Positions 1 through 7,373 of a stretch of DNA of 32,373 nt are shown here, piece by piece. The position numbers and the translations under genes are program-made. This stretch comes from CAYOHP01 sp964403795 [NCBI: uncultured bacterium]. GTDB taxonomy: Bacteria > Muiribacteriota > UBA6191 > CAZXTJ01. The stretch is from positions 1 to 32,373 of the forward strand of contig CAYOHP010000068.1 of NCBI GenBank assembly GCA_964403795.1, in the 5' to 3' direction. The notes under the pieces were generated by a model. It was not told where the DNA came from, searched no databases, and saw only the letters and a list, made by a program, of their open reading frames with translations. The first letter of the stretch is position 1, and each line of letters opens with the position of its first letter.

Positions 1-1
1 T

Positions 2-559
2 GCGGCGGCCGAGTACCGGGGGGCCGGCACCGTCGAGTTCCTCTACGACACCCGGAGCGCCGAGTTCTTCTTCATGGAGATGAACACCCGGCTCCAGGTC
101 GAGCACTGCGTCACCGAGGCGGTCAGCCGCAAGGATCTGGTCACCGCCCAGATCCAGCTGGCCGGGGGGCGGCTCGACGTGCTCGCAGCGGTCCCCAACA
201 ACCTGGGGGCCGCCATCGAGTTCCGGATCAACGCCGAGGATCCCGAGGACGGGTTCCGTCCCTGTCCCGGCGAGATCCGGGAAGTGGTCTTCCCCCAGGG
301 ACCGTGGGTGCGGGTCGACAGCTTCGTCCGCAGCGGGACCCGGATCAACCCGTTCTACGACTCGATGATCGCCAAGGTGATCGTGTGGGGCGAGACCCGC
401 GAGGAGTGCCTGCGGCGCTGTCGCCGGGTGTTGGCCGAGACCCGGATCGAAGGTGTGAAGACCACCCTGAGCTTCCACCGGGACGTGGTCGAGAACGCCC
501 GCTTCATCGAGGGGGGCTACGACACCCGCTTCGTGGCGGAGGAGTACGGGCTCGAGTAG
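2..559 (+). CDS. accC: Biotin carboxylase, C-terminal part (partial at window start)
   Basis: This is the 3' end of an ATP-grasp biotin carboxylase, which carboxylates biotin on the carrier protein in the first half-reaction of acetyl-CoA carboxylase. The reading frame is open from base 2, and the true start lies outside the window. Visible signatures are the EMNTRLQVEH metal/ATP-site motif, the FRINAEDP segment that opens the C-terminal domain, and YDSMIAKVIVWG. The protein ends right after that domain (GGYDTRF), so it is a stand-alone AccC and not a fused pyruvate or acyl-CoA carboxylase. Oddities: the usual proline after EH is cysteine (EHCVTE), and the following segment reads AVSRKDLV where most family members have MVTGxDLV. 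The kinase gene starts 1 nt after the TAG stop, so the two are probably co-transcribed. The family is clear; acetyl-CoA as the final acceptor is inferred from the domain layout. Confidence 0.9.
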   Translation, partial: AAAEYRGAGTVEFLYDTRSAEFFFMEMNTRLQVEHCVTEAVSRKDLVTAQIQLAGGRLDVLAAVPNNLGAAIEFRINAEDPEDGFRPCPGEIREVVFPQGPWVRVDSFVRSGTRINPFYDSMIAKVIVWGETREECLRRCRRVLAETRIEGVKTTLSFHRDVVENARFIEGGYDTRFVAEEYGLE

Positions 560-560
560 C

Positions 561-3086
561 GTGTCCGCGCTGGGAGCCTCCGTCCGCGACCAGTTCGAGG
601 TCCTCGAGTACCTCGGCAAGTCGGGCAAGGTCGTCAAGGCGCGCCAGCGGGCCCTGGACCGCCTGGTGGTCATCAAGGTCCTGAACCCGAAGTTCTTCGA
701 CGCCCCCAAGGCCCGCGACCACCTGCTGGAAGAAGCCCGGCTGCTGGCCAGGATCACCCATCCCAACGTGGTGGGCGTGTACGGGGTCGAGACCCCGGCC
801 GGCGAGGATCCCTACCTGGTGATGGAATGCGCCGAGGGCACGACCTTGAAGGCGGTGCTCAAGGAGCGCCAGGGGCCGGTGCCGTTCAAGGAGGCGCTGC
901 GTTGGATGGACGGACTGCTCTCGGCCCTCTCCGCCATCCACGAGGCCGGCATCGTCCACCGCAACCTGAAGCCCGAGAACCTGCTCATCGACCCCCAGGG
1001 CAAGGTGAAGCTCCTGGATTTCGCCCTGGCCTTGACCGGCGGGTCCTCCGGGGAAGCCTCGGGCGACGTGGTGCTGGGTACTCCGATCTACATGAGCCCG
1101 GAGCAGGTGCGAGGCAAGCCCCTGGATGCCCGCAGCGACCTCTACGCCGCCGGGGTGATCTTCTTCGAACTCCTCACCGGGCGGCCGCCCTTCGTGGGCA
1201 AGGACCCCCGCGAGATCATGAAGGCCCATGCCCGGGAGGCCCTGCCCGACCCGGCCGAATGGGATCGCCCCCTGGCCCGGCCCGTCATGCATGTGCTGAA
1301 GCGGGCGCTGGCCAAGAAGCCGGACGAACGCTACGAGTCGGCGCAGAAGCTGAGGGAACGGGTAGCGGCGCTGGCGAGCGCGGGGGACGATCCCCGGGAT
1401 GTCTCCCAGGCCCTGAAGGTGGAAGCCCGGCGGCTCGGTCTGAAACGGGAACGCAGCGCAGCCGCCGGGAAGCTGCTCGGCGGGGTGCTGGCGCTGGCCA
1501 TGGTGGGGGCGGGCGTGTCGTTCTGGCTGGAGGCGGCCCGGAGCGTGGATGTGGCCGGGGGAGGGAGCAGGGGGCTCAAGGCCGAGGCCTCCCGGGGCCT
1601 GGTGGTCTTCACCTGGGAGACGCCGCGGCCGACCGCCACCTGGCTCGAGTACGGCTACGAGTCACCCTCGCTGGTGCTCCGACGGAACGAGGAGGTGACC
1701 AGCCACCGGGTCGAACTCCGCGACCTGGCACCCGGGCGCAGCGTCAGGTACCGGGTGCGGGGCGCCGACGGCAAGCCGGGCGAGACCCGGCAGTTGGTGC
1801 TGCCGACCTCCTGGAGCATCGCCTCGCTTTCCCTGGTCCCGGGAGTGACCGAGGCCCGCCTCGGGTTCCGGACCGAATTCCCGTGTCGGCCCCGGGTGCT
1901 GGTCTCCACCGAGAAGGAGGCCCGGAGCTATTTCCGGCCCGAGGGCGGGGAGCCCGCCACCGAACACTCCCTGGTCCTGGGGCCGCTCTCGGCGGCTACC
2001 CGGTACCGGCTACGGGTCGAACTCGAGGAGCCGGGACGGAGTCCGGAGTGGGAGGAACGAGAATTCCAGACCTCGGAGGTCACCGCCGAGCGGGTCTTCG
2101 CCGCCCGCGAGGGTGCGCCTCTGGGGGCGGCCCCCCTGGCCTCGGGGAGCCTGCTCCTGGTAGGGACCGCCAAGGGCGAGGTGGTGGGGATCGAGAGGGC
2201 CACGGGCCGGGAGGCCTGGCGGGAGCAGGAGACGGCTCCGGTCGGGGGCATGACGGAGGTGGAGATCCCGGCCGTGGGGGGGAAACCGGCGGGGCTGGCG
2301 GCGGTGATGCGGACCGGGGAATCGGGCCTGACCGCCCGCGATCCCCTCACCGGAAGGAAGCTCTGGGCCCGGGACCTGGGGGCTCCGCTCTTCGGCGTGC
2401 CGGCCTCCGGTGGCGGCGTGGTGGTGGTGGCGCTGCGGAGCGGGGAACTGGTGGCGGTGCATCCGGCGAACGGGTTCACCCTCTGGACTGCCAAAGCGGG
2501 TGCAGCCCCGACCTCGAGCCCCGGGGTCGACCCCAGGCCCGAGGCCTTCGAGCTGGTGGCGGGCTTCGAGGACGGACTGGTGCGGGGGTTCGGGCCGGGG
2601 GGGAGGGCCCTCTGGTCCCAGGCCTTCGGGGCCCCGCCGGAGGGGCGCCCGGTCTTCCAGGCGAGCGGGGTCGCCATGGCGGGCCAGGGACGCTACCTCC
2701 GGATGCGGGAGAGCCGGAAGGCCCCCCGGGTCACCCTGGAACCCGGCAAGGGGGTCTACGGGCTGGCCCTCGCCGAGACCGCCACCGGGTGGGTGGTGGT
2801 GCTGGCGGGCCGGGGCCATGGACTCCAGGGGTTCGAGTGGGACTCCGGCCGGGCCCTGTGGGACCTGGCGCTGCCGGGCGGCGCCACCGGGGAGCCGAGG
2901 ATCGCGGCCGGGCGGGTCTACGTGGCCACCGGGGACGGCGCGGTGGCCTGCGCCTCGCTCGCCAAGGGGGAACTCCTGTGGACTGCCAAGGTGGGGGGAG
3001 CGGCCGTGGACGGTGCCGTCCCCACCCCGGAGGGTTGTTTCGTGGCAACCTTCGGGGGAGCCGTCTACCGGTTCCGTGACCAGTAG
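561..3086 (+). CDS. Membrane-anchored Hanks-type pseudokinase with Fn3-like and PQQ-like propeller tail
   Basis: An 841-aa protein with a GTG start 1 nt after accC. Residues about 10-275 form a Hanks-type kinase fold: VIK lysine K39, alpha-C glutamate near E58, a GTPIYMSPEQ activation segment and DLYAAGVIFFELLTGRPPF. The catalytic-loop aspartate is replaced (HRN, N135 in place of HRD), the DFG motif is DFA (D153-A155), and the glycine-rich loop is short and degenerate (LGKSGKVVKA). It is therefore predicted to be catalytically dead or severely impaired. One membrane segment lies at about 305-325. The extracytoplasmic part has two Fn3-like beta-sandwich domains (about 345-425 and 425-515), then a PQQ/quinoprotein-type propeller (about 520-841) with recurring G-x-x-LW motifs such as TGRKLWARD and GFTLWTAK. 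The next gene encodes an intact kinase of related layout. A sensor or allosteric-partner role is inferred. Confidence 0.88.
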   Translation: MSALGASVRDQFEVLEYLGKSGKVVKARQRALDRLVVIKVLNPKFFDAPKARDHLLEEARLLARITHPNVVGVYGVETPAGEDPYLVMECAEGTTLKAVLKERQGPVPFKEALRWMDGLLSALSAIHEAGIVHRNLKPENLLIDPQGKVKLLDFALALTGGSSGEASGDVVLGTPIYMSPEQVRGKPLDARSDLYAAGVIFFELLTGRPPFVGKDPREIMKAHAREALPDPAEWDRPLARPVMHVLKRALAKKPDERYESAQKLRERVAALASAGDDPRDVSQALKVEARRLGLKRERSAAAGKLLGGVLALAMVGAGVSFWLEAARSVDVAGGGSRGLKAEASRGLVVFTWETPRPTATWLEYGYESPSLVLRRNEEVTSHRVELRDLAPGRSVRYRVRGADGKPGETRQLVLPTSWSIASLSLVPGVTEARLGFRTEFPCRPRVLVSTEKEARSYFRPEGGEPATEHSLVLGPLSAATRYRLRVELEEPGRSPEWEEREFQTSEVTAERVFAAREGAPLGAAPLASGSLLLVGTAKGEVVGIERATGREAWREQETAPVGGMTEVEIPAVGGKPAGLAAVMRTGESGLTARDPLTGRKLWARDLGAPLFGVPASGGGVVVVALRSGELVAVHPANGFTLWTAKAGAAPTSSPGVDPRPEAFELVAGFEDGLVRGFGPGGRALWSQAFGAPPEGRPVFQASGVAMAGQGRYLRMRESRKAPRVTLEPGKGVYGLALAETATGWVVVLAGRGHGLQGFEWDSGRALWDLALPGGATGEPRIAAGRVYVATGDGAVACASLAKGELLWTAKVGGAAVDGAVPTPEGCFVATFGGAVYRFRDQ

Positions 3087-3101
3087 GAAGGGACGCCAGG
3101 G

Positions 3102-5702
3102 ATGAGCCGCCAGCTGCGCCTGTCCTCGGCGTTCGGAAAGCGGTTCGAGATCCTCGGGCGGCTGGGGCGGGGCGGGGCGGGCATGGTGTTCCGGGCCTTG
3201 CAGCGCGAGCTCCGGCGCAAGGTCGCCATCAAGCTCGTGGATCCCGACCTGTTCAGCGACCTGGTGATGATGGAGCGGTTCACCCAGGAGGCCCAGGTCA
3301 CCGCCCAGCTCCACCACCCCAACATCCTGACGGTGCATGAGTCCGGGGTCGACCAGGGGCCGGAGGGCGCCATCCCCTACATCGTCTACGAGCTGGTCGA
3401 GGGCAGCGATCTCGGGACCGTGCTCGAGAAGGGCGGGGGCCGGCTCACCCCCGACCGGGCCCTCGAGATCATGGGAAACGTGCTCGCCGGCCTGGCGGTA
3501 GCCCACGACCATCGCCCGGAGATCCTGCACCGGGACATCAAGCCCGAGAACATCCTGATCGCCGAGCCCGATCTGGTGAAGATCGCCGACTTCGGGATCG
3601 CCAAGCGCCAGGGGACCGGTCCCAAGACGGAGACCGGGATGGTGGTCGGCACGCCCACCTACATGAGCCCGGAACAGGCCCAGGGGCTGCCGCTCGACCG
3701 TACCTCGGACCTCTACTCCACCGCCGTCATGGCCTACGAGTGCCTGGTGGGCCGGCCCCCGTTCGTGGCTTCGAGCGGCATGGAGGTGGCGGTCATGCAT
3801 GTGCGGGACGAGGCCCCGCCTCCCTCCGCTTTCGACCCGACCATGCCCGAGGAGGTCGATGCCATCTTCCTCCAGGCGCTGTCCAAGGATCCCCGGGCCC
3901 GCTTCGGGTCGGCCCAGGAGTTCGCCGACCAGCTGGAGCGGGCCCGCAGGTCCTGGGCCCTGTGGGAGCGGAAGCGCAAGGCCGGGGGAAGTCGTCCGGT
4001 GGGCCTGCCCCAGGGAGGGCTGGCCTCGGTGGGCAGTCGGGACCAGGCCACCTCGCCCCTGGTCCGGCGCTCCGACGTCTCCGGGAACCTCGACCGGGAG
4101 CAGATCTCGATGCCGGTCTCCACCCGGACCCTGGGGGCCTCGGCGGGGGCGGAGCCGAAGGCGGTGCCCGGTGTCCTCGGCTCGACCATGGCGATCTCGG
4201 ACCTGCGCCCGGGCGAGTCGAGCGCCCTGGTGCGAAATCGCAGGGAGCGCTTCCAGCTGGTCGGGATCGGGCTCGGGATCGGGCTCGGGACCCTCGCGGT
4301 ACTGGAACTCTCGGGCCTCCTGCGGGGCGGGCCGGAGGGCCCCCGACCGGACATCTTCGCCCCCATCGGCCTACGGGCCGAGGCCGGCTGCGTGGCGGCC
4401 ACCATCCACTGGGAGAGCCGGGAGCCCTACCCCACCCGGCTGCGCTTCCGGCCGGCCCTGGGCCGGGGCCCACTGGTCGAGGCCAGCGTGCCCGAAAGCC
4501 AGCTCCAGCCGGTCCGGCAACACCAGGTCGACCTCGACGACCTGGAGCCGGGCCGGGAATACGAGTACTTCCTGGGCTACCCCGAGGGTCGCCAGAGCCT
4601 GCGGCACACGTTTTCCACCCCCGAGCTGCGCTTCCTGGAGTTCCCGGCGGGCTCGGTCGAGCCGGGCGGAGGGCTCCGGGTGAGGTGGCGCACCAACCTC
4701 CCTTCCCGGGGCCTGGTGGTGGCCCGCACCCGGGTCGGGCAGCGCACCACCGAGCAGCAACGCCACGACACCCGCCGGTACGAGCCCCAGGTCGACGCCC
4801 TGGTCCCCGGGTTCCGGGAAGAGGACGACGTGGAGTTCCAGGTCCAGCTCTTCACCCGTTGGTGGGACGACCAGCTGGCCCGGGGACTGGAGACCCGCCA
4901 CGGGCCCGAACTCTTCACCCCGTTCTTCGGGGTGCGGAGCCGGATCTCCCAGAACCGGACCAAGAAGGACCGGCTGGCCGCCCGCCTGCGCCAGCTGGCG
5001 GTGGCGCCGTCGGCGCCCTGGCCGGTGCCCGGGGCCGAGGGGCACTCCGAGCTGGTCGGCCGGGTGGAGGCGGACCGTGCCGACTGGATGGGCGTTCTCG
5101 GGGAGATCGAGACCGAGCTCGAGGCCTACTTCGCCAGCAGCGAGGTGGACTGGGCCGAGCGCCGGACCTGGTACCAGGACGTGGTCGGCTTCCACGACTG
5201 GATCGACGGCCTCGATTCGGTCCGGGTGCCCCACCCGTTCCGCCCCTTCGCTCTCTACGAGGTGGGATTCCGCCCGCTGCCGGAAGGTCCCCACATCCCC
5301 GCCTCTGGGACGGGTGCCGAGCGTTTCCCGCTCCGGTTCGAGGACGCCGAGGATCCCGAGTTCCGCCCGGTGCTGGAGGCCGATGCGGGTGCCCTCCGCC
5401 TGATCCTCGACGAGGGCCCGGACGGTGGCTCCCGGGAGCTCGAGGTGGCTCTCCGGGTGGAGGGGACCGGCCGGGGGGGGGTGCTGTGGGTGGATCCGGG
5501 CGCCGGATTGCGCCTGCGCTTCCGGGCGGACGGACGAACCGGGGGCGAAGGCGAGGGGATCTGGCTGTCCCACCGCCTGCCGGCTCGCCTCCTGGGGACC
5601 GCTCCCTTGGGCATGGCGGTCGGGATGTATACTGCTCCGGGAGCCAGGCCGCCGGGGCCGGTCCGGGTGGTCGAGGCCGTCCTCTGGGCCCGGACCCGCT
5701 GA
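3102..5702 (+). CDS. Membrane-anchored Ser/Thr protein kinase with Fn3-like extracytoplasmic region
   Basis: An 866-aa Hanks-type kinase. ATG start with an AGGAAGGGA Shine-Dalgarno-like stretch about 10 nt upstream. All catalytic elements are intact: glycine loop LGRGGAGMVF, K44 in VAIK, HRDIKPEN with base D145, DFG at 163-165, and GTPTYMSPEQ. The kinase domain covers about 10-280. A low-complexity, Ser/Thr/Pro-containing juxtamembrane linker (about 285-383) could carry autophosphorylation sites. One membrane segment (about 384-408) is glycine/leucine-rich. Outside are two Fn3-like domains (about 425-520 and 521-620), a charged helical stretch (about 620-720) and a C-terminal beta-rich region without a recognised family. 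Fifteen nucleotides separate it from the upstream pseudokinase gene. An FHA-domain cyclase follows 32 nt downstream and is a plausible phosphothreonine reader for this kinase. The substrate is not visible from sequence. Confidence 0.92.
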   Translation: MSRQLRLSSAFGKRFEILGRLGRGGAGMVFRALQRELRRKVAIKLVDPDLFSDLVMMERFTQEAQVTAQLHHPNILTVHESGVDQGPEGAIPYIVYELVEGSDLGTVLEKGGGRLTPDRALEIMGNVLAGLAVAHDHRPEILHRDIKPENILIAEPDLVKIADFGIAKRQGTGPKTETGMVVGTPTYMSPEQAQGLPLDRTSDLYSTAVMAYECLVGRPPFVASSGMEVAVMHVRDEAPPPSAFDPTMPEEVDAIFLQALSKDPRARFGSAQEFADQLERARRSWALWERKRKAGGSRPVGLPQGGLASVGSRDQATSPLVRRSDVSGNLDREQISMPVSTRTLGASAGAEPKAVPGVLGSTMAISDLRPGESSALVRNRRERFQLVGIGLGIGLGTLAVLELSGLLRGGPEGPRPDIFAPIGLRAEAGCVAATIHWESREPYPTRLRFRPALGRGPLVEASVPESQLQPVRQHQVDLDDLEPGREYEYFLGYPEGRQSLRHTFSTPELRFLEFPAGSVEPGGGLRVRWRTNLPSRGLVVARTRVGQRTTEQQRHDTRRYEPQVDALVPGFREEDDVEFQVQLFTRWWDDQLARGLETRHGPELFTPFFGVRSRISQNRTKKDRLAARLRQLAVAPSAPWPVPGAEGHSELVGRVEADRADWMGVLGEIETELEAYFASSEVDWAERRTWYQDVVGFHDWIDGLDSVRVPHPFRPFALYEVGFRPLPEGPHIPASGTGAERFPLRFEDAEDPEFRPVLEADAGALRLILDEGPDGGSRELEVALRVEGTGRGGVLWVDPGAGLRLRFRADGRTGGEGEGIWLSHRLPARLLGTAPLGMAVGMYTAPGARPPGPVRVVEAVLWARTR

Positions 5703-5734
5703 CCTCCGGGGCGGGCGAGGAGCGATCTCGAGGC

Positions 5735-7354
5735 ATGGCGCGGGCCGTTCTGGTCGACCGCAAGCGTGGCAAGGAATACCCGCTCGGCCGCGGCCTCTGC
5801 GTGATCGGCCGCGACGAGTCCTGCGACCTGATCTTCGCGGCCGACCAGGAACTCTCCCGCAAGCACTGCCTGATCTTCCCCCTCGAGGACCGCTACTTCC
5901 TGGTCGACTACAAGAGCTCCAACGGGGTCCGGTTGAACGCCCAGCGGGTCGACCAGGGCTACCTGAAGCACGGGGACGAGATCCAGTTCGGCGAGCAGGT
6001 GCTGGTCTACCAGCAGCTCGAGGACCAGAAGCAGGACGGCGACAAGAAGTACCACACCATCCTCGACATCAAGGAAGACCTGGCCAAGGAGACCGTGGTC
6101 CTGCTCGAGGAGGAGAAGAACCGGGCCGCCGACCAGAAGACCGGGAGCAAGGAGGAGTCGGACGCGGTCCGCAAGCTCGTCATCCTCTACCAGGTCTCCA
6201 AGCTGATCGCCAGCGAGCTCAAGCTCGACGAGCTCCTGAACAAGGTCATCGACCTGGCGATCCAGGTGGCCCGGGCCGACCGGGGCTTCGTGCTGCTGGT
6301 CAACAAGGAAGGCCGCTTCCATACCGTGGTCAGCCGCCAGATGGAAGGCATGATCACGAGCGACGGCCCGATCCACATCAGTCGCTCGATCGTGGAGGAG
6401 ACGGTGCGGGAGAAGCGCCCGCTGCTCACCCAGGACGCCATGATGGACCGGCGGTTCCAGACCTCCGGCTCGGTCATGATGTTCAACATCCGCTCGGCCA
6501 TGTGCGTGCCGATGTTCGGCCGCAACGGCGGGCTGCTCGGGGTGATCTACCTCGACAACCGGCTCCAGTCGCACTGCTTCGACGAGGCCGAGCTCCAGCT
6601 CCTGTCGGCCTTCGGGGACCAGGCGGCGATCGGGATCCAGAACGCCATGCTCTTCCGCAAGGTGCAGGAGGAGGCCCAGCTCCGCAACAACCTGTCGCGC
6701 TACCTCTCGCCCCAGGTCGTGGAGAAGGTGCTCCGGGACGGGGGCCAGACCGATCTCGGCGGCAAGGTGGTGCGGGCCTCGATCCTGTTCGCCGACATCC
6801 GGGGGTTCACCAGCTTCTCGGAGAAGCAGCCTCCCCACAAGGTGATCGAGTTCCTGAACGAGTACCTGCCGGCCATGACCAAGATCATCTTCGCCAATTC
6901 GGGGACCCTCGACAAGTTCCTGGGCGACGGGATCATGGCGGTCTTCGGGGCCCCCTTCGAGGTCCGCAACTCGGCGGTCAAGGCGATCCAGGCCGCGGTC
7001 TTCATGCAGCACGAGATGCACAACATCAACCGGGCCCGGTTGAAGGCCGGGGAGCCGCCGCTGCACATGGGAATCGGCATCAACTCGGGGGACGTGATCT
7101 CGGGGAACGTCGGCCTGGCGGGGGAGGAAGGCGGCCAGAGCCGCCTCGAATTCACGGTGATCGGCGACACCGTGAACACCGCCGCCCGCCTCCAGGGTGC
7201 GGCAGGACCCGGGGAGAGCCTGATCACCGAGGAGACCTTCCAGGAGGCCAAGGAGCTGATCGAAGGTCGGCTCCGGGTCATCCCTCGCGGCCAGATGACC
7301 TTCAAGGGGAAGGACATCCCGGTCGGGCTCTACAAGGTCGAGGCCCCGGGATGA
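5735..7354 (+). CDS. FHA-GAF-class III adenylate cyclase
   Basis: A 539-aa soluble protein. The frame stays open far upstream, but homology begins exactly at the ATG at 5735 (GAGGAG 12 nt upstream); the extension runs over the kinase gene and looks non-coding. An FHA domain at about 1-95 has the phosphothreonine-binding pattern GR (25-26), SRKH (41-44) and N63. A charged linker follows, then a GAF domain (about 150-312) and a class III cyclase domain (about 335-520). Metal-binding D354 (FADIRGF) and D398 (LGDG), the purine-selecting K394 (LDKF) and the NTAAR transition-state motif are all present. The second selectivity position is Thr (FTVIGD), as in class IIIb cyclases, so ATP is the likely substrate. 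It lies in the kinase operon, where FHA binding to a phosphorylated kinase would couple phosphorylation to cAMP output (inference). The GAF ligand is unknown. Confidence 0.92.
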   Translation: MARAVLVDRKRGKEYPLGRGLCVIGRDESCDLIFAADQELSRKHCLIFPLEDRYFLVDYKSSNGVRLNAQRVDQGYLKHGDEIQFGEQVLVYQQLEDQKQDGDKKYHTILDIKEDLAKETVVLLEEEKNRAADQKTGSKEESDAVRKLVILYQVSKLIASELKLDELLNKVIDLAIQVARADRGFVLLVNKEGRFHTVVSRQMEGMITSDGPIHISRSIVEETVREKRPLLTQDAMMDRRFQTSGSVMMFNIRSAMCVPMFGRNGGLLGVIYLDNRLQSHCFDEAELQLLSAFGDQAAIGIQNAMLFRKVQEEAQLRNNLSRYLSPQVVEKVLRDGGQTDLGGKVVRASILFADIRGFTSFSEKQPPHKVIEFLNEYLPAMTKIIFANSGTLDKFLGDGIMAVFGAPFEVRNSAVKAIQAAVFMQHEMHNINRARLKAGEPPLHMGIGINSGDVISGNVGLAGEEGGQSRLEFTVIGDTVNTAARLQGAAGPGESLITEETFQEAKELIEGRLRVIPRGQMTFKGKDIPVGLYKVEAPG

Positions 7355-7373
7355 TCCGGCGCATGGTCCTCCG

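Noticed and set aside
2010-3800. Long minus-strand open frame (596 codons) opposite the two kinase genes
   Set aside because: Its product is a His/Gly/Pro/Arg-rich sequence with no domain, and it lies opposite two genes with clear conserved motifs. In high-GC DNA such antisense frames are expected.
3740-5734. Upstream in-frame extension of the FHA cyclase
   Set aside because: Pro/Gly/Arg-rich translation running in another frame over the kinase tail. FHA homology begins exactly at the ATG at 5735, which has its own Shine-Dalgarno site.
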